Shown one piece after another: positions 23,721-33,759 of a DNA stretch of 64,000 nucleotides; the first letter of the stretch is position 1; every line of letters starts with the position of its first letter. Below the pieces are notes generated by a model. The model was not told the DNA's origin and did no database searches. It saw only the letters and a list, made by a program, of their open reading frames with translations. The DNA comes from Eonycteris spelaea (Eukaryota > Chordata > Mammalia > Chiroptera > Pteropodidae): the NCBI GenBank assembly GCA_003508835.1, contig PUFA01000070.1, positions 7,825,001-7,889,000 of the forward strand, written 5' to 3'. The translations under genes and the position numbers were made by a program.

Positions 23721-24830
23721 TCTTCATCACTTCTCACAGAGACCATGCTCTCATTTTCACATTTCTCACCGTCTCTGTGTAAAGCAATGACCAACGCATT
23801 CAGAAGCAGGTTTATTATTTGAGATATGGAAATAACACACTTCTTTGCAAAGTGGGGATGTAGAGATAAATTATTCAATTCAATAAATAAATATTCTGTT
23901 TGTATGCACAGGTACTCCTTTTGTACAAAACACTCTGGACTTGTATTTTCTTTAGTAAGACCTAAAGAGGAAATAAAGAGGAGAGAAAATCTGATGGTGA
24001 GAAAAATGTTATGGCCATGATAAAATGGCTTTTTAAATATGTATAGACTTCGAGATTTTTTTTCAGTCAGGTAATATCTAACTGGCTATAGGAAAATTAA
24101 CAAGTGTAAGACAATGCATTCGAACTGTACAGAATTAATATTTAATTTGATGTCCATGGTACAGTCTCAAGCACAGGACAAGGTGATTTTTAAAAGCAAA
24201 CTAAAGAGATAGCACACAGTTCACATAGCACTCAATTGCTGTGAGCCACCTCTAGGGCCAGATTTACATGAGTTAATCAGTAAATTAATTCAATAATTCA
24301 ACCACCTATTTTAACCCTTTTCTTAATATCATCTCATAACCTTTGGCCCATAGAAACAGAACCCATGCAAACCAATTAAGCCACTGCACATGAGCTATCT
24401 CAGGCAGAAAAAAAAGGAAATCTCTCATTCTACAATATTCCAGCAGAGAAGAGAGGCTGGAGGTTGGGAGAGAAGCCATTTAACTGAATTTTCTCTCTCT
24501 CATGATTTAATTGTACTGCACGGAATTGACTAACAAGACCAAATGATAAAACCCATCCAATTATTAAGAATTAGGTGCATCCATTGCTCTTCATACACCA
24601 TTGGCTTGATAGACTTTGGAAAACAATACAGATCCAAAAAATTCAAATGTTTAAGTAAACTCTCCTCCCTGGGAGAGAAATGGTCGTGTCATCAGGCTGA
24701 AATCATCCTGCAGTCCTAGAAAGGGTGCACAATGCTGAAACTGGGACCCTGGGAACTAAAAGGAGAGGCCTACAATAATCCAAGAAAATAACAGACTCTG
24801 TTTTATACTACATATTGTTGCAGAAATAGA
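23721..24830. other. Unassigned DNA
   Basis: No gene or repeat recognised on either strand. Confidence 0.45.
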
Positions 24831-24834
24831 AATA

Positions 24835-24903
24835 ACTGTTATTTACTGAGTACTTACCATGCATGAAGTATGTGCTAAACATTGGGGCATATGTGATTTC
24901 CAG
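24835..24903 (-). mobile_element. MIR/L2 end fragment interrupted by L1
   Basis: 'actgagtacttaccatgcat' then 'gtatgtgctaaacattgggg' is a reverse-strand MIR or L2 end. It stops abruptly where the L1 at 24905 begins, so it predates that insertion. Confidence 0.6.
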
Positions 24904-26387
24904 TAAGGGTGGCAGAGTACGTAAATGCTGTTCCCGTCTCCTTTCACGACCACATCAAAGTTACGACTAAACTACAGAATAGCCAATACTAGGAGTTATC
25001 TGAAGTCCAGCTGAACATAAGTCCTACAACTCGAGACATACAGAAAAGCCCACCTCGAGGACTGGTTGGTAGAGCAGAGATGTTGATCTGGCTGGTCCCA
25101 CATCTGCTTATGGCAATTAAAAATTCAAGAGGGATATCTTAGCTGCAAAGTTCCCCTGGAGGAGTGAGGGGTCCCAGCCCCACTAGGCTCCCCAGAGAAG
25201 TCCCCACAACTTCTGGCTGTGAAAACCAGTGGAGATTGTGACTGAGTGAGAAGGAGGGCTATGGGGGTCCCAGGCATTTCTCTTAAAGGGCCTACATACA
25301 GATTTACCTGCTGAATTCACATGCTCTGAGCTCCAGCACTGGGGTAGCAGCTTGAAAGGTTCCAGGGACATAAGGGGAGAACTAATTTGTGTGGCTTCAA
25401 AGTGAAAGTTGGAGAGACAGCTTTCTCCCAGACAGAAGTGCTGGCAGAGGTCACTGTTCTTTTGTTGGGCTCTCCCCACGCCAAGCATGTAAACACAGGT
25501 GGCCACTATAGCTGAGTCTCCATCAGCCTGGCTAACACTGGTCACCCTGCTGTGGTGAGTCCCTGAGACCCCCACCCAACCCACCTTGAGGGCCCACCCA
25601 AGCCTCTTCCAATGGCTTTTCCATACAAATAGCTTGTCTTGGCTCATGCTGCGAACTTTCCTAAAATATCTCAAAGATTCACAGAACCCAAACCAGCAGC
25701 ATCAGTTCTCAGTGGACCCCGTACCTCTTGCTGAGCAGCCCCAAGCCTGGCACTAGCAGCAGTGGCCTTGGTTTGCTGCTTGACCTCTCATGGTACCTCC
25801 AAGCCCAGCATGGGTGGTGGCTATCTGCAGATTGCTTGGTGGCTCATGCCAGGTGGCCCCAGGGCACAGGCTGCGGCTGAATTTGGCCCGTGGCAGGGCC
25901 CCTCCCAGGAGGCCCGGGCATCAGCACTCCTGGTGGCTGGCTTTACACCGAGCCAGGGCACCACCCTGGGTTGCATATGAAGACAACACACCAAAAGAGC
26001 AGACTGGGCAGGCACCAGAACCCTGCTAAAGTGAGTCCTGCCCATAGGGTCAGTCCCTGTACAATAGCTCCTCCACTGTAGTCACTGGCCAACCATCAAT
26101 CAGCCCCACTGATGTGCAAACAACAACCAAAGCTCAGCTACAATGGGAGGGCACACACAATCCATACAAGGGACACACCTGGAGCACCTGGCTCAGGTGA
26201 CCAGGAAAAACTAAAGACTGAGCCCCACAGGACACCTACTATATAAGGCCACACTACTAATCCCAGGAGACATAGCAGCCTTACCTAATAACAGAAACAA
26301 ATACAGGGAGGGGACCAAAACAGGGAGACAAAGAAACATGTCCAAAGTGAAAGAATAGAACAATGCTCCAGAAAAAAACTGAACAAA

Positions 26388-27137
26388 ATGGAGACAAGTG
26401 ATTTACCAGATGCAGAGTTCAAAACACTAGTTATAGGGATGCTCAGTGAACTTAGGGGAAAATAGATTAACTCAGTGAGAACTTTAAAAAAGAGATAAAA
26501 AACATTCAAAAGAATGTCATAAATGAAGAATACGATAACTGAAAGGAAGAATACATTAAAGGGAAATAACAGTAGATTAGATGAAGCAGAGGACTGAATC
26601 AGCAATTTAGAAGGTAAGGTAGCAGAAAACACCCAATCAGAACAGCAATGAGAAAATACAATCCAGAAAACTTAGGACAGTTTAAGTGGCCTCTGGGACA
26701 ACATCAAGCATACCAACATTCACACCATAGGGGTAACAGAAGAAGAGAGAGAGCAAGGAAATGAAAACTTATTTGAAGAAATAATGACAGAAAAGTTTCC
26801 TAATCTTGCAAAGGAAATAGACATACAAGCCCAGGGAGCATAGAGTGTCCCAAACAAGATGAACCCAAAGAGGCTCACACAAAGACACATCATAATTAAA
26901 ATGCTAAAGGTTAAAGACAAAAAGAGAATATTAAAAGCAGCAAGAGAAGAAGCAACTAGTTATCTACAAGGGAGCTCCCATAAGACTGTCAGCTGATTTC
27001 TCAACAGAAACTTTGCAGGCCGGAAGAAATGGCAGAAAATATTCAGTGATGAAAAGCTAGAACCTACAGCCAAGATTACTCTACCCAGCAAAGCTATCAT
27101 TTAGAATCGAAGAACAGTTAAAGAGCTTTCCAGACTG

Positions 27138-27174
<37 letters not shown>

Positions 27175-27235
27175 AAGGAGTTCATCAACACCAAACCAGT
27201 ATTACAAATGTTAGAAGGACTTCTTAAAAAGAGGA
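26388..27235 (+). pseudogene. Decayed L1 ORF1 in the 24.9-28.2 kb element
   Basis: The start is placed at 26388, where the frame opens Met-Glu-Thr-Ser-Asp-Leu-Pro-Asp-Ala-Glu-Phe-Lys, homologous to copies A and B. The nucleic-acid-binding C-terminal domain is readable around 26890-27200 ('ataagactgtcagctgattt'). Frameshifts, stops and a 33-base A run at 27138-27170 destroy it. In working L1 ORF1 that position holds a short Lys-rich stretch before 'gctaaaggagttcatcaa'. Confidence 0.75.
27138..27170 (+). repeat. Poly-A run of 33 bases inside L1 ORF1
   Basis: Uninterrupted A tract between 'ccagactg' and 'gctaaaggag'. It is not an element tail; it arose by expansion of a short coding A tract. 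Confidence 0.95.
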
Positions 27236-27305
27236 AGGAAGGGGGTGGAGGAGGACGAGGAGGAGGAAAAGGAGGAGGAGGAGAGAGGAGGAGGAGGAGG
27301 AGGAG
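27231..27305 (+). repeat. (GGA)n purine-rich microsatellite
   Basis: About 75 bases composed almost entirely of purines, dominated by GGA/GAG units, lying just after the ORF1 region of the L1. The proline-rich minus-strand frame at 27081-27395 is an artefact of this tract and the poly-A run. Confidence 0.95.
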
Positions 27306-28284
27306 ATTCAAAAATATATGAATAATAAAAATGGCAATAATTACACATCTATCCACAATTACTTTAAATGTTAAAGGATTAAATGCTCCAATCAAAAGAT
27401 AGAGTGGCTGAATGAATAAGAAAACAGGACACTTACTAAATATGCTATCTTAAGAGGCTCACTTCAGATGGAAAGACACTCACAGGCTGAAAGTAAAGAG
27501 ATAGAAAAAGATCTTTCATGAAAATGAAAATGAAAAAAAAAAGTTAGGGAAGCAATACTTATACCAGACAAAATAGATTTTAGAACAAAGGTTAAAACAA
27601 GAGACAAAAAGGAAGCAGTAATCCCACTTCTGGGTATTTATCCAAAGAAACCCAAAATACTACTTCTAAGGGACATGCAAATTCATATGCCTATTGCAGA
27701 ATTATTTACAACAGTCAATATATGGAGGCAACCTGGGTGTCTATCAATGGATGAATGGATAAAGAAGAGGTGGTACATATTACTCAGCCATAAAAAAAAA
27801 AAATGAAATTTTGCCATCTGCAACAACATAGATCACCCTAGAGGGTGTAGTGCTGAGTGGAGTAAGTCAGAGAAAGACAAGTGCCATATGATTTCACTTA
27901 CACGTGGAACGAAAGAACAATATAAGCAAACAAACAAAACAGAAACAAACTCAGATATAGAGAACATTTTGATGGTTGGCAGATAAGAGGGATGTTGGGG
28001 GATGAAAAACAGGAAAGGATTAAGAAGTACAAATTAGTAGTTACAAAATAGTCATGGGAATGTGTAAAATAAGGAATAGTCAATAATATTGTAATAACTA
28101 TGTATGATGTCAGATAGGTACTAGATTTATTGGGTGATCACTTTGTAAGTTCTATAAATGTCTAATCACTGTGTTGTACACCTGAAACTAATATAATATT
28201 ATATGAAAACTTAATTGAAAAATTAAATTTCTTTATTTAAATAAGTAAATAATGGGATGATTTAAGATATTAGTAATCAGACAA

Positions 28285-28378
28285 TCTTGGGTCTGATTTT
28301 GGCTCTTCCACCTGCATGGCCTTTTTGTCACCTACTTTCCTTGTTTGTAAAAAGGGGTCTGCTTCACTCTCACCTGGA
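28285..28378 (+). mobile_element. MIR fragment
   Basis: 'gtctgattttggctcttcca' and 'actttccttgtttgtaaaaa' match the MIR core on the plus strand. It starts just right of the L1 end. Confidence 0.6.
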
Positions 28379-28715
28379 CTAATAGCAGTCACAGGTGTTT
28401 AATGGGAAAAATTGTGTCCTTTTTCTCCCATTTTCCCCACTTTTAATGGCACCTCTTCCATCCTTGACCCTCAGTGCTCTCACATGTGTCTAAGTCAGGA
28501 GAAAAAGGATAGAAGGTTTTGCTCTAGGCCTACCCGGTAACCTATATGTCCTCAAGGGTCAATTCATCTTCAGCATCTACCTTCCCAGATGGTTTTATGC
28601 TCCACATGCTACTTCTCAGAAACCCTGTACATGATTCTGTAATAAAACTCGACACTTTGTGATGTATTACACATGTGTGCACATGTATTTCCAACCGAGA
28701 GTTCTCTGAGGATAA
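28379..28715. other. Unassigned DNA
   Basis: No gene or repeat recognised. Confidence 0.45.
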
Positions 28716-28719
28716 GTAT

Positions 28720-28812
28720 GAAATCTTAATCATTTCTGTTTCCCCAACTTTTAGGAAAGCACTTGACATACAACAGGAGCTTAGAAAATAGCTGATGAAT
28801 GAATGATTAAAT
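28720..28812 (+). mobile_element. L2 3' end
   Basis: 'gaaagcacttgacatacaac', then 'agctgatgaatgaatgatta', is the terminal part of an L2 on the plus strand. Confidence 0.65.
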
Positions 28813-29890
28813 GAATTCTCTGCTAGTATCATTCAAATGTATTTTTAATCTCCAGAATTATCTTCGGAAAATGATTTTCATCATGCTTGAATAGATAATT
28901 ACATGGCCCTATAAGTGGTTAACCTAATATTTTCTGCTGCAATTCGAGCCACATTCTTTTGTTGGGTCCTCAATGAAGACAGAGAACAAGTCGGCAGCAT
29001 CTGTACCTCACTGACCTGGCTGGGGCTTCCCAAGCTTTATTTCAGGCCTTGGAATTGTCACTCTCTGGACAATGCAATAAGGAGGAGGCCCACTTCAGAA
29101 GTCATTCTGTAACACTTTTCTTTCTCAAACTGGCAGCCATAACATTGGGGATGGGCAGCAAAGCAGAAGAGAAGGTGTCACCAACAAAACCCAGTAGGAG
29201 TTGGGGTAGCACTTGTGCTGCTAAATTGTGGGTTTTGTAGTCCCTGGTGAATTTTTGCTGCAGAGTTTCAACTTCTCAAGTGGCCTGGTAAACCTAGAAA
29301 ATGGGCATACCTCCTGGAGGCCAGCGAGCAGGATCCAATGACTGAGCACGAGAAAATGGAAAAAAAAAAAATGGTCTGAGAAGAGGTTTTGTTTTTCCTT
29401 AGTTCCGTGGCATGGGGGAAAAGGATTTATTATTGGTCTTTCTTTCTTCTAAAGAAAGAAAATGATGGTAATGTCAGTAAAAATGGAGACAGGACTCCTC
29501 CTTATCATCTTCTCTGATAATACCAAGGATATGGGTAGGAAAATCTCTGCAGAGGAAGAGACATTAAAGGAGATTTCCCCATGGAGAACAAGAATCTCAA
29601 CAGAGGCACTGGTGCCTTGGCCCCAAACATGGCCATAAAACATAAATTTTCTTGACACCTTGATAATCCAAAGTGGTGTAGTGGTAATTCAAAAGACTAA
29701 ATTTGTAAGGGGTTCTCTTTACCAATGCAGCTAACAGTAACTTATGATATTGTTTTCCTTTGATAAAATCTCTATATCTATCACCATGCATCTAAAGAGA
29801 TTGCAAAATCAAAGTCCAACTCTTGGCTACCTTTTGAGGTCCATACGAGTCATTCTATTATGCATTTCCCCTCATGTTGTCAAGCTGCAT
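28813..29890. other. Unassigned DNA, moderately GC-rich at 28960-29330
   Basis: Two overlapping plus-strand frames (28915-29112 and 29049-29240) fall in this GC-richer patch but show no domain and no splice-bounded structure I would trust. An 11-base A run lies near 29359. Confidence 0.35.
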
Positions 29891-29899
29891 GCTCCCACC

Positions 29900-30225
29900 C
29901 CTTGCAACGCCTCACATCCCTGTCATCGACTGCACTTCTAGACATCCCTCAGGACTCAGGTCAAATGTCTCCTCCTCTAATGCCTTCCATGATCTACACA
30001 GACAGAAATAAATATTCTCACTGATCAACACACCACAGCAGCATTTTCCTAATGCTGTTCCTCTTTGTTTATGTGTCTGTCTTTCCCCCTTGACTGTGAG
30101 CTCTTACGAAGTAGGGATCATTTTGTGCTGGGGATCGTTGGATCTTTGTACATATCTTTGTATCCTCAGCACTTAAGACTTAGGTATCTTAGACTCTAAA
30201 CAAATTACCAATAAATTTATTAATA
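29900..30225 (+). mobile_element. L2 LINE 3' end
   Basis: The ordered L2 wording is clear: 'catccctcaggactcaggtc', 'aaatgtctcctcctctaatg', 'ccttccatgatctacaca', 'cttgactgtgagctcttacg', 'tatcctcagcacttaagact'. Longest L2 segment in the window. Confidence 0.85.
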
Positions 30226-30359
30226 ATCAATTAATCAAAAAGTAACCAGCTATCTAGCTAAAGGGATGTCTTTCATGATCTGAGTGTACTCAAAGTCAAA
30301 GTCAAGCTCCTCCAAAATAAATAAATTAGATCCTGGATCAGAAATATCCTACCCCAAAT

Positions 30360-30383
30360 ACACACACACACGCACACACATAT
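30360..30383. repeat. Short (CA)n run
   Basis: CA repeat interrupted by one CG, followed by an AT-rich tract. Confidence 0.9.
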
Positions 30384-30439
30384 GTAATTATAAAATTATA
30401 ATAATACATATTCATATATATAATTAAATGTTAGCAAAG

Positions 30440-30995
30440 CTATTTGGCTATTTTTTGTAGTTTTCATCAGGATGCAAAAGTTCAAGGATTGTTAAATACA
30501 TATATACCTTATGACCCAGCAATTTCACTCCTAGGTTTATACCCAAAACACATATGTCCACACAAACATTTATACATGAATATTCATAGCACTTTCATTC
30601 ATAACACTCAAAAACTAAAAACAATTCAAACATCTACCAACAGCTAAGTGAATAAATAAATTGTGCTATAATATAGTCATTGAGTATTATCCAGCAATAA
30701 AAAGAAAAAAACTATGAATACATGCAATAACACAAATTAATCACAAAACAATGTACTGACTAATTATTCTATTTACACAAAGTTGAAAAATAGGCAAAAA
30801 TATATACATCTACAGTGGTTATCTTGGATGGGAGCATTTGATTAAAAAGGGACACATGGAGACTTGCAAGGATAATAAAAATGCTTTGTATCTCAATTTG
30901 AGTGATGATAACACCAGTGTATATACTTATCAGAAGTCATTGAATTTATGATCTATTTTACTGTGTGTAAATTATTCCTCAATAAAACAAAAAAG
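30440..30995 (+). mobile_element. L1M ORF2 tail and 3' UTR
   Basis: It runs from the ORF2 end ('tatgacccagcaatttcact', 'cctaggtttatacccaaaac') through 'attatccagcaataaaaaga' to a 3' UTR ending 'attattcctcaataaaac'. Old and multiply broken. Confidence 0.8.
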
Positions 30996-30999
30996 TTTG

Positions 31000-31650
31000 A
31001 GGACTATGATTATTAAAAATGATGCACTTCAAGAAGTAACGAAATAATCATTTTTCCTTAGGAGATGCAAAACCTCAGGTATGTTCTATTCAAGGCATCA
31101 CCTCATATAAGAGAATATACAGCATTACACCTAGCATAATGACCATGCAAAAATGACATATTGTCAGTCTTTTGAGCAACCAAAGAGGAAAAAGTGTTGT
31201 TTGAAAGCTTTCATTAAAATTTCACTTTTGCTTGCCTGTCATGCTAGGTCTTAAATCAATTCTCTGATTATGAATTGCCTATTATAATATTGCCTATTAT
31301 TTTAGTCTCTTTTTATGAAAGTAAAGAAAAATATTTTAACTTGAGGAGGCAATCAGGAAAATGTGATTGCAAGTAATAGCGCACAAAGGCATTTTATGAA
31401 GTCGAAATGATTGGTAAGTGATTTGAGATTTGTGAATTAAGAGCTATGCAGCATGTGCCTGGCTGCTCTATCAGAAAATAATTTCATTTTGACAATCTGC
31501 ACAAAGGCTTCAATTGGCATCAGCAGTCAACAAATTAATCTAAACCTATATCTTGTATCTGCTCATGAGACTCAAATCAATGTTACTCAGCTCTTTATTA
31601 CTAGACACCTCCCCGGGACCCCAGTGACTACTGCAGATTCAGAAGCTCCT
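31000..31650. other. Unassigned DNA
   Basis: No repeat or gene recognised. The 105-codon frame at 31453-31770 reads straight through the CA microsatellite (giving Thr-His repeats) and is not credible as a gene. Confidence 0.45.
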
Positions 31651-31656
31651 TCATTT

Positions 31657-31658
<2 letters not shown>

Positions 31659-31702
<44 letters not shown>
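31659..31702. repeat. (AC)n microsatellite
   Basis: Pure AC run of about 22 units. Confidence 0.98.
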
Positions 31703-31704
<2 letters not shown>

Positions 31705-31754
31705 CTATCTTCCACCCATTGGGTGGACTTCAGAGTTATGTTTCAAACTCTCCC

Positions 31755-31920
31755 ACTTATCACTTATTAGCAAGTTACTGAACCTCTCTGTTCTCCAGAT
31801 TCCTCATCTTTAAAATAAGATAATAACAGAATGTATCTCAGAATTACTTACAGGTTAAACATGGTCATGTGTTTGCCACAGGATCTAGCTCATCATAAGT
31901 CTCAGTAAATGCTACAAGAA
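31755..31920 (+). mobile_element. MIR SINE
   Basis: 'tagcaagttactgaacctct', 'attcctcatctttaaaataa' and 'gatctagctcatcataagtc', ending 'ctcagtaaatgctac', are in MIR order. Confidence 0.8.
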
Positions 31921-31934
31921 AAGCAACCATACAA

Positions 31935-32100
31935 AACTATAGAAATGGAAGAGACCTTAGATATCATCAATTCATAGATAAGGATATTGAAACTTAGAAA
32001 TGGAAACTGACTTCCTAAAATCACACAGATATTTGTGGGTAGAACTGGTACTAGAACACAAATTTCCTGACTCTCAAACCAATGCTCTTTTCAACGTTGC
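31935..32100 (-). mobile_element. MIR3-like SINE
   Basis: Reads 'aatggaagagaccttagata' and then 'gacttcctaaaatcacacag', 'gaactggtactagaacacaa', 'ctctcaaaccaatgctcttt'. This is a reverse-strand MIR-related element, probably the MIR3 type. Confidence 0.65.
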
Positions 32101-32214
32101 TGCTTTTCTCTTCTGTCCTCCAACTTTTACTATGTCAGGTATCCATGAATAAGAAGAGAGTCTGATCAAGAGACTCAACAGTCAAGAGACTCATTTTCCA
32201 CTCCCAGACTGACT

Positions 32215-32325
32215 CCTCCCTGAACTTCTGATTTCTCTACCATAAAATGAAGGGATTAGAAACATATGATTGCGGAGATTCTGACCAGTGATAGCATCAT
32301 CCTGTGATTCTATTAGCAAATCCAT
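32215..32325 (+). mobile_element. MIR-related fragment
   Basis: 'ctaccataaaatgaagggat' followed by 'gattctgaccagtgatagca' and 'cctgtgattct' resembles the right half of a MIR3-type SINE. Weak. Confidence 0.4.
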
Positions 32326-33210
32326 ACACTGCACCATTTCCATGGATGAAGAGTGGGGAAAGAACCACTTACATCACCCTTAACAGTCTTCAGCTCTGTC
32401 TAGTCTTGCATGTCTCCCTTCTATATTTTCACACTCTTCCTAGAACAATATGGATAGGAATGTAATGAGCACAGGTGAGGTAGGGAAATAAAGTCTAGAA
32501 AGGCATCCTTAGCAGGAGAGTAGATGGTGTGTTCCTAGTGCTTGATGATTTAAACAACAGGCATCTAAATTAAAGAGCAGCTAGCAGTCCTATAAGGGTG
32601 CATTGCATATTTTGTAGAAAAAACAGCAGATAAAGTCTAAGAAATAATTTCAATTCTTTCTCCAGGATAATGTGTGCCTCTTCTTTCTCTGCCATTAAAA
32701 AGGTGCTCATTTACAATAACGGGTTATGCACACGCAAGCTTTAGAACTACAGGGTATATATCCTAAGCATATCCCTGCCATAAGTTAAAGGAAGTATGGA
32801 GGTAAACTAGACCATAGTGACGAGAGAGAGGAAGATGACTCATCATCCTCTCCAACAGCTTTTAGATAATTTGGGACATACCCAGATGCATAGCAGAGTT
32901 CCAGAAGTGTCATGGAGGCAGCTGGCAGAAAATATAGTACAGGATAGTAGTAAAATGAACCGGGTTGGGCTGGGGGAAGTAGGAGGTTACATCTGTTCTC
33001 TGGCAGCATTGGAAATATGAAATAGCTGCCCATCTTGTCCCCAAAATCTTTTTTCCTATAAATCCCACATAGCCCATCAAGTCCAAGGGCAGAGCCAGAG
33101 GAGCTGATTCATGTAGGTAGAAGCAACTGGTTGAGCAGTGCATCAGACATAAAGGATATTGAATAGTCTCACACTTCACCCAGAAAGAGGACAATACAGG
33201 ATTCCTTCAT
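32326..33210. other. Unassigned DNA
   Basis: Frames at 32785-33194 on both strands overlap and none has a recognisable domain. No repeat identified. Confidence 0.4.
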
Positions 33211-33214
33211 ACAA

Positions 33215-33330
33215 TGAACAGAAGGAACTGAGGTTGCTTAGCTTAGAGAATAGATCAATCCGAGGCAAAGAGGGAAGGTTCAAACATGTAGAGGGCTAAG
33301 ACATGGTGAAGAAAAGCAGTTACTTCTCCT
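33215..33330 (+). mobile_element. CR1/L3-like LINE scrap
   Basis: 'aactgaggttgcttagctta', 'gagaatagatcaatccgag' and 'ttcaaacatgtagagggcta' recall the end of the CR1/L3 reverse-transcriptase frame, among the oldest repeats in mammals. Short, so only moderately supported. Confidence 0.45.
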
Positions 33331-33339
33331 TAAATAAAG

Positions 33340-33735
33340 TGAACGTAACTCTCATTGTCCCTGGGACAGTATGGGCTGAAATCTGTCGGCTCAGGGCCAG
33401 TTTAGCATTTATTCCATTGGAAATATTTTTCTTAAAGCTGCATTAAGATACCTCAGCATGTGTTTGATAGACTTCCACTTTGAACTTTCAGCTTCTGCCA
33501 TTATTCTCATTTAACTTTGTGTAGGATCCCATGCAGTGAACAGAGATCTAACTTTAAGAGACAGTTTCTAACTGAAAGATAATAAGCAACCTATCTGTCT
33601 CTTCCCAACCCTTTCAGAGACAATATGACTGATACTTCCCTTCCAAGAAGAGCATGCTAGGTGCTCACTCTCCCATATGGCAAAAGATATCACACAAACA
33701 CAGGAAAAACACCCATCTCAGGTGTAGGAGAGTGT
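33340..33735. other. Unassigned DNA, possible conserved element at 33340-33560
   Basis: No repeat recognised. The balanced composition without simple repeats is compatible with conserved noncoding DNA, but this cannot be tested here. Confidence 0.35.
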
Positions 33736-33742
33736 GTGCATT

Positions 33743-33756
33743 GCTCCCCCTACTGG
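33743..33756 (-). promoter_or_regulatory. Candidate CTCF binding site
   Basis: On the minus strand the 14 bases CCAGTAGGGGGAGC match the CTCF core consensus (CCASYAGRKGGCRS) at 13 of 14 positions. The only mismatch is A for C near the end. It lies in repeat-free DNA. If bound, it would be oriented toward the left of the window. Confidence 0.45.
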
Positions 33757-33759
33757 TGA

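Larger units (their letters stand above)
24905..28240 (+). mobile_element. Internally deleted L1 with 5' UTR, ORF1 and 3' end
   Basis: The element starts with an apparently complete 5' UTR ('ggtggcagagtacgtaaatg'). It continues through ORF1 (about 26388-27235) and the first part of ORF2 (about 27340-27610, to 'gacaaaaaggaagcagtaat'), then jumps to the far end of ORF2 at about 27620 ('cccacttctgggtatttatc') and a 3' UTR ending near 28240. Most of ORF2 is therefore lost. The deletion point differs from the one shared by copies A and B, and the 3' UTR is of another type ('tcaataatattgtaataact', 'cctgaaactaatataatatt'). It is a separate, probably older lineage. Two microsatellites have expanded inside it. 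Confidence 0.85.

Noticed and set aside
25183..25674. 163-codon minus-strand frame as a host gene
   Set aside because: It lies wholly in the L1 5' UTR, begins at TTG (first ATG about ten codons later) and has no known domain. Kept only as a possible antisense L1 frame.
27081..27395. Minus-strand frame rich in Pro and Phe
   Set aside because: Produced by reading the GGA microsatellite and the 33-base A run backwards.
31453..31770. 105-codon plus-strand frame
   Set aside because: Reads through the AC microsatellite as Thr-His repeats. No support on either side of it.
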